DNA of 10,257 bases from contig JADKGD010000032.1 in the NCBI GenBank assembly GCA_016717145.1, forward strand, positions 1 through 10,257, given 5' to 3'. The translations under genes and the position numbers were made by a program. The DNA is from Saprospiraceae bacterium. Lineage in GTDB: Bacteria > Bacteroidota > Bacteroidia > Chitinophagales > Saprospiraceae. Below, one piece after another: positions 8,792 to 10,257 of the stretch (position 1 is its first letter; each line of letters begins with the position of its first letter). The notes below the pieces were generated by a model. It did no database searches, was not told the DNA's origin, and saw only the letters and a program-made list of their open reading frames with translations.

Positions 8792-10208
8792 ATGAAAAAG
8801 TTAACATTTTTGATTGGGTTTACTCACTGCTCACATACATTAATGGCACAAAATGTGGGTATCAATTCCCCTGCGCCACAAGAAAAACTCGATGTGAATG
8901 GTAAAATAAAAGTGGGCGATGATACAACCATTTCATCAGCTGGCGCCATTCGTTTTAATGCTTGACACCAGAGATTTTGAAGGTTATGATGGCCATAATT
9001 GGATCTCATTTACACCAAACCCAGGTGTATCTTTTTGGCCAGCCTACGGCAATAGAGGCGCTGCCGGATCATATAACCCATTTAGCCCGGATGACGCTGC
9101 TCAAGGCGACGAATTTGGTTTTGCTGTGGATATTGATGGTATTTATGCAGTAGTAGGATCTCCTGGAAGAAATGGAAATAATGGCCGTGTTTTAATACTA
9201 AAAAGGGACCCTATATTTGGTTTTTGGAATCCAATAGATACATTGGATGGAAGTAATGGAGAACGATTTGGACATGCAGTAGCCATCAGTGGCAATGATA
9301 TCATTGTTGGAGCACCAAAATATAAGGTTTATATTAATCCTGTTGATGTAGAAGTGGGAAAACTATACTTATTTAAACGTTCTGGAAGTCAATTGAATCT
9401 AATTTCTTCTCACATCAATGGTGGTTGTTATAGTAGTTTGGGCCATTCGGTAGATATTCAAGATGGGCAGTGGGCGGCAGGAGCCATCAATGAGTCATTC
9501 CCGCCTTGTTCAAATCAGCAAAACAATGGAGCTGTACTAGTTAGTGATACCTACAATGCTCCTTACTGGGTTACATCACCAAATGTATCTCCATCAGGGA
9601 TTAATAAATTTGGATTCGATGTTTCATTATACAATAATTGGTTGGTTGTAGGTGCCCCGTTTTCACAATCAACCATCAATGAAGATATTGTGTACATATT
9701 CAAAAAACCTTTAGGAGGTCTTTATAATATACACCAGACTATTGAGGCTTACTTATTTGATGATGAAAAAGGATATTCGGTTTCAATATATGACAACAAA
9801 TTATTAATAGGTACAAGAAAAGAAGACAAAATTGGGCCGGGTGGTAATAGTGGCACGGCAGAAATGTATCTTTACAGACCCGATTCAGATAGTTGGTCGG
9901 GTCATTTGAATATTTCGGGTGGGGATCATCAAGGTTTATTTGGTCACACGGTGTCTTCAGGGGATAATTACGAATTCATAAGTGCCAAATCTTCTGCTTT
10001 TGATATCAGTGTGTATATGGTTATCACAAAAAATATAGGTGGCTCACACAATACTTATCTGGATGTGACGGATCCTGCAGCCACCGTTTTGGACTATGAA
10101 GTGAATGATGTGGCGACTAAAGGAAATTATTTTATAGTTGGCTTACCTACGGGTATTTCGCTCAACGATCAAGTAGGTGGTAGAATTTTTATTGGTAAAA
10201 TAAGATAA
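8792..10208 (+). CDS. seven-repeat FG-GAP propeller protein B
   Basis: About 471 residues with only one certain frameshift, an extra T near 8962 (GCTTGAC for GCTGAC) that the gap-free alignment with protein A exposes. Start ATG at 8792: MKKLTFLIGF...LMAQ is the signal peptide, though two compensating shifts inside it are possible. Head NVGINSPAPQEKLDVNGKI (residues 21-39), DFEGYDGHNW and FWPAYGNRGA follow. Seven repeats start near residues 106 (EFGFAVDIDGIYAVVGSP), 157 (ERFGHAVAISGNDIIVGAP), 214 (SLGHSVDIQDGQWAAGA), 271 (KFGFDVSLYNNWLVVGAP), 325 (EKGYSVSIYDNKLLIGT), 382 (LFGHTVSSGDNYEFISA) and 435 (VNDVATKGNYFIVGLP). Spacing of 51-57 residues and the 'FG-sV---g----vGaP' pattern match FG-GAP_2 repeats, and seven would close a beta-propeller. 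It ends GGRIFIGKIR with no sorting domain or membrane anchor. Co-transcribed with its 5' neighbour, inferred from the 19-bp gap. Ligand unknown. Confidence 0.75.
8849..9242 (+). repeat. tandem gene duplication, copy 2 (head plus first blade)
   Basis: Partner of 7616-8008. The 394 nt are one longer than copy 1 because of the extra T near 8962; with it removed the two copies align codon for codon over 131 residues. Confidence 0.75.
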
Positions 10209-10216
10209 ATTGAATC

Positions 10217-10257
10217 ATGTATAAAAAAATCAAATCTCTCTTTAAAAAACCGGTTTT
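10217..10257 (+). CDS. start of a further gene, cut by the window end
   Basis: An ATG 8 bp after the propeller B stop opens MYKKIKSLFKKPV and runs off the window. The basic N-terminus and tight spacing suggest it is the next gene of the same transcript. Thirteen codons are too few to identify it or to confirm that it is real. Confidence 0.4.
   Translation, partial: MYKKIKSLFKKPV

Noticed and set aside
115..10208. Programmed ribosomal frameshifting or phase-variable homopolymers as the cause of the breaks
   Set aside because: There are too many breaks, in both directions, at unrelated sequences and several per gene. A control mechanism would use one or few defined slippery sites.

Overview
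The window looks like an accessory, cell-surface region of a Bacteroidota genome (Saprospirales/Chitinophagales-like is my guess). The reasons are AT-rich DNA, little sign of Shine-Dalgarno sites, two matches to the Bacteroidota -7 promoter box TAnnTTTG, Bacteroidota-type lipoprotein signals ending in ...AC or ...SC, and the protein families: 'VGIGT-P...LDVNG' stalk modules, Asp-box propellers and FG-GAP propellers. I see no tRNA, rRNA, CRISPR array, transposase or phage structural gene.

The main obstacle is that nearly every gene is cut by single-base frameshifts, on both strands and often in or beside homopolymers, while the encoded protein stays recognisable across frames. I therefore rebuilt the genes by following conserved protein sequence from frame to frame; the spans given are these reconstructions. 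This pattern fits uncorrected long-read sequence better than pseudogene decay, but the window alone cannot prove it.

Layout: (1) 115-1477, minus strand: two adjacent lipoprotein genes, the distal one an SGNH-hydrolase-like protein, the proximal one DUF6252-like. (2) 1478-1769: divergent intergenic region with a candidate promoter on each strand. (3) 1770-6010, plus strand: a probable two-gene operon (7-bp gap) with a tail-fibre-like secreted protein followed by a large Asp-box (BNR/sortilin-like) propeller protein with a C-terminal coathanger-type module. (4) 6029-6061: hairpin between convergent genes. (5) 6060-6880, minus strand: a lipoprotein with two copies of a lipocalin-like domain. (6) 6881-7279: mostly non-coding AT-rich DNA. 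(7) 7280-10208, plus strand: a short truncated stalk-head gene, then two paralogous tandem genes that join the stalk head to FG-GAP propellers. The second has seven FG-GAP-type repeats; the first has lost one and part of another. (8) 10217-end: start of a further gene.

All products carry export signals and most are repeat-rich binding folds, so this is best read as a cluster of secreted or surface-displayed adhesin/ligand-binding proteins and lipoproteins rather than a metabolic pathway. No type IX secretion C-terminal sorting domain (KxYPNP-like) is visible on any of them.
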